Assembly (NCBI GenBank): GCA_032173965.1
Contig: CM063285.1
Span: 27,253,660-27,317,659, forward strand
From: Sitta carolinensis
Lineage: Eukaryota; Chordata; Aves; Passeriformes; Sittidae
DNA: 64,000 nt
Reading direction: 5' to 3'
Shown here: positions 61,866 through 64,000 of the stretch, piece by piece
How the letters are laid out: each line of letters begins with the position of its first letter
Numbering within the stretch: the stretch's first letter is position 1
Made by a program: the position numbers and the translations under genes
Notes under the pieces: generated by a model
Database searches by the model: none
Told to the model about the DNA's origin: nothing
What the model saw: the letters and a program-made list of their open reading frames with translations, nothing else

Positions 61866-64000
61866 GTAAGAAAACGCTGCCATTCCTGCACACACATTGT
61901 TTCTGTTGCTGGCCTTTTCTTAATTACATGCATTTTCTAGTATAAAACATCTTAACATTATGCTCAGAAATTGAGAATGCTCTGAGAAGTTCATGTAGAA
62001 TAAAAGTATTTCCAGCTTTACAATTTCTTGATGATTGTATAATGGTTTCCGCTCTTTTTTAAAGAAGAAACAGTTTCCATTTTTTTAAAAAGAAAAACCA
62101 CATTTTTGCTCCAGAAGATATTTACGAGTTAAGTTTTTTATGGTATTGATTCACAACCACAAAGAAGACCTCGATCAGATTGCAGCCTCAGTCCTTCAGT
62201 TTAAAGACCAAGTGCATAATTCTCTTCTTGTAGGAGACAGAAGTTCTGGCAAACCTACTTGAAATTTAGGACTTCAGATTTTTTTTTTAATGTTTAATTT
62301 TTATAATCATATTTGTACACATCCTGAAGACATGGGCAGAGTACAGTGCTTCTGAAAATGTCAATGACTAACTACATTTGTCTCTGATTTTAATTAAAGT
62401 ATGCAAAGAATGATACTGTCTTTTCAAAATAATACAGAATTATTTAGCAGTCATTTAACTAGATCCATTGCTTAAATACCAATTTTCTTCCTACTTCATC
62501 AAGGGAATATAGATTAATTTTTTTTATCATGAAGAATGATCATGAAGATCAAAACATAGGTGTTTTTTCCTTCAAAATATAGCCCATATGGTTTGATTTT
62601 AAAAGTACCAAAAGGTGTCTGCATTTTTTGCACATCTGCTTATGTATAGATAGCAACCTGAATATTTTCATACCTTTTCTTGCACTAGAAACTCATATTA
62701 TTCTGAGTGACCTTTTCTCCATGATCAGTGTTATAAATGAAAGAGGATTTGATATGCACACAGAGAAAAACTTTATTATTTGAAATGCATCATAGGTACA
62801 ATATCTGGTGTTTTCCCAAATATCTTTATTGGGACAGCAAGAATAGAACCTGATAGGAAACCTGATATAAAAGTCATCTCTTATCAGAATCTAAAATGTG
62901 ATGATTAACACAAATACTTTATGCACTGAGACATTTTCACAGATATTCTCCAAAGCATTATTGAAGTGTTTGATCTCATTAGAGCACTTTGATGTCTCCA
63001 TTCTTCATATTCAGAAGTAAAAAACCCAGGTTAGGATACAGTTGCTTAGAAGGAGATGGAAGAAGATGTAAGGGAAAAATGGCATTGTTTATACCTGGTT
63101 AGAAAAAACCACAATCGGTGAGGGAAACAGAAAGATATTGTTATTAAATGTATGCAAAGTGTTGAATTTCTAATTGTATTTTCACAACGTGTATAGTTAT
63201 ATTTGGCTTTATACATACCCATTTAAAGAATATCGCTCATTCAGATTCAGAGAAATTAATCAGAAAAAGAAGGACTAAATACCTATAAAGAGAAAGGAAA
63301 TAATTTACCAAGAATCACCAAAAAGTTACTAGATCTTGTGATTCTTGTGTTGTATAAAAACCAGTCTTTTGTGGATTGAGAGTTATAGGAATAGGAGGTA
63401 AAATATGCAGTATGGCATAGTGTCTTTTTGCCATTAGCTGTTTTGCATCTGAACTTAATCAAAGAAGCAATGAGGACTGCAGACCTTTTAACTGTGACAA
63501 AATTTGCAGGGTTTAAATCCTTTCAAAATAAGTTATATCACCTGCTCATTCTTTTTAATTCTACTTATTCCCTAAAAGCTATATACTACTACAAGCAGAT
63601 TCCTTTCCTTTGATTTCTTTAATTTGCAGTTTTGTCTACTGATTAAGCATCCTAAACGAAATCATTGCAACACAGAATCTGAAAAACAGATGCCAAATTA
63701 TTGAAGAGAATACTTGGGTTTGTCACAATTATTTCCACAAATAAAACTAAAGCTCCTTTTTAATACTGAACATGAATGCAAGTCTCCTGAGCTTGCAGAA
63801 CTTCTAGTAAGTTATAGAGTGCCTACAGTGGTGTAAAAAACAAACAAACAAAAAAAAAAAGATACAAATTTTATGGCAGGTAATTCATGTGAAAACAATG
63901 GATTCTAGACTAGTGGCTCTTAAAAAAGACAATGTGTTTCCTAAATGCTATTGTTAATATCTTTTTAAGTGTTAGTTGCACTTTTTTATTTTTCCATTTT
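61866..64000. other. AT-rich unique non-coding sequence
   Basis: No further gene or transposon is recognised. An A-rich CAAA tract lies near 63836-63860. Confidence 0.55.

Noticed and set aside
1..64000. Prokaryotic operons, defence systems, phage genes or an undescribed multigene system
   Set aside because: There are no closely packed long open frames, ribosome binding sites or terminators. The CR1 and ERVL content points to a bird nuclear genome.

Overview
This window looks like vertebrate nuclear DNA, most likely from a bird. The evidence is the set of interspersed repeats. There are several chicken-repeat-1 (CR1) LINE fragments; the best ends in the diagnostic ATTCTATGA-type tail. There are also isolated long terminal repeats (LTRs) of the avian ERVL type, very old amniote repeats, long A/T homopolymers and microsatellites. 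The rest is AT-rich, full of stop codons in all frames, and has no operon-like gene packing, ribosome binding sites or long open frames. I see no complete protein-coding gene, rRNA, tRNA, CRISPR array or bacterial or phage system. It is best read as intergenic (gene-desert) or large-intron sequence.

Layout. 1-390: CR1 3' end. 2909-3366: decayed ERVL-like LTR (+). 10940-11491: a very long purine-only GGAAA-type satellite. 15470-15905: ancient CR1 (-). 18275-18640: unexplained GC-rich block. 20431-20818: CR1 (-). 21936-22351: poly-C/poly-T followed by an unexplained GC-rich block. 26555-26662: MIR-like SINE (-). 29164-29384: CR1 tail plus a pyrimidine tract. 30454-30610: CR1 (-). 32227-32272: 46 T. 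36608-37440: LTR-like GC-rich element (-). 38888-39009 and 40762-40883: a 122-bp direct duplication. 43280-43949: two CR1 fragments abutting in opposite orientation. 45510-45630: CR1 tail (+). 47950-49330: repeat-free sequence with the texture of a conserved non-coding element. 52133-52686: well-preserved solo ERVL LTR (-) with a TATA box. 57460-58370: CAAA-rich DNA and a GC-rich block. 60013-60094: perfect 41-bp tandem duplication. 61620-61865: the only place where an unrecognised candidate coding exon can be argued for.

No genes work together here. The content is transposon remnants, simple repeats and unique non-coding DNA. The items most worth checking are the candidate exon near 61.6-61.9 kb, the polypurine satellite, the candidate conserved element near 48-49 kb, and the GC-rich block on the poly-T side at 22 kb. 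I did not find an undescribed biological system. Family assignments are from memory of consensus sequences, not from a database search.
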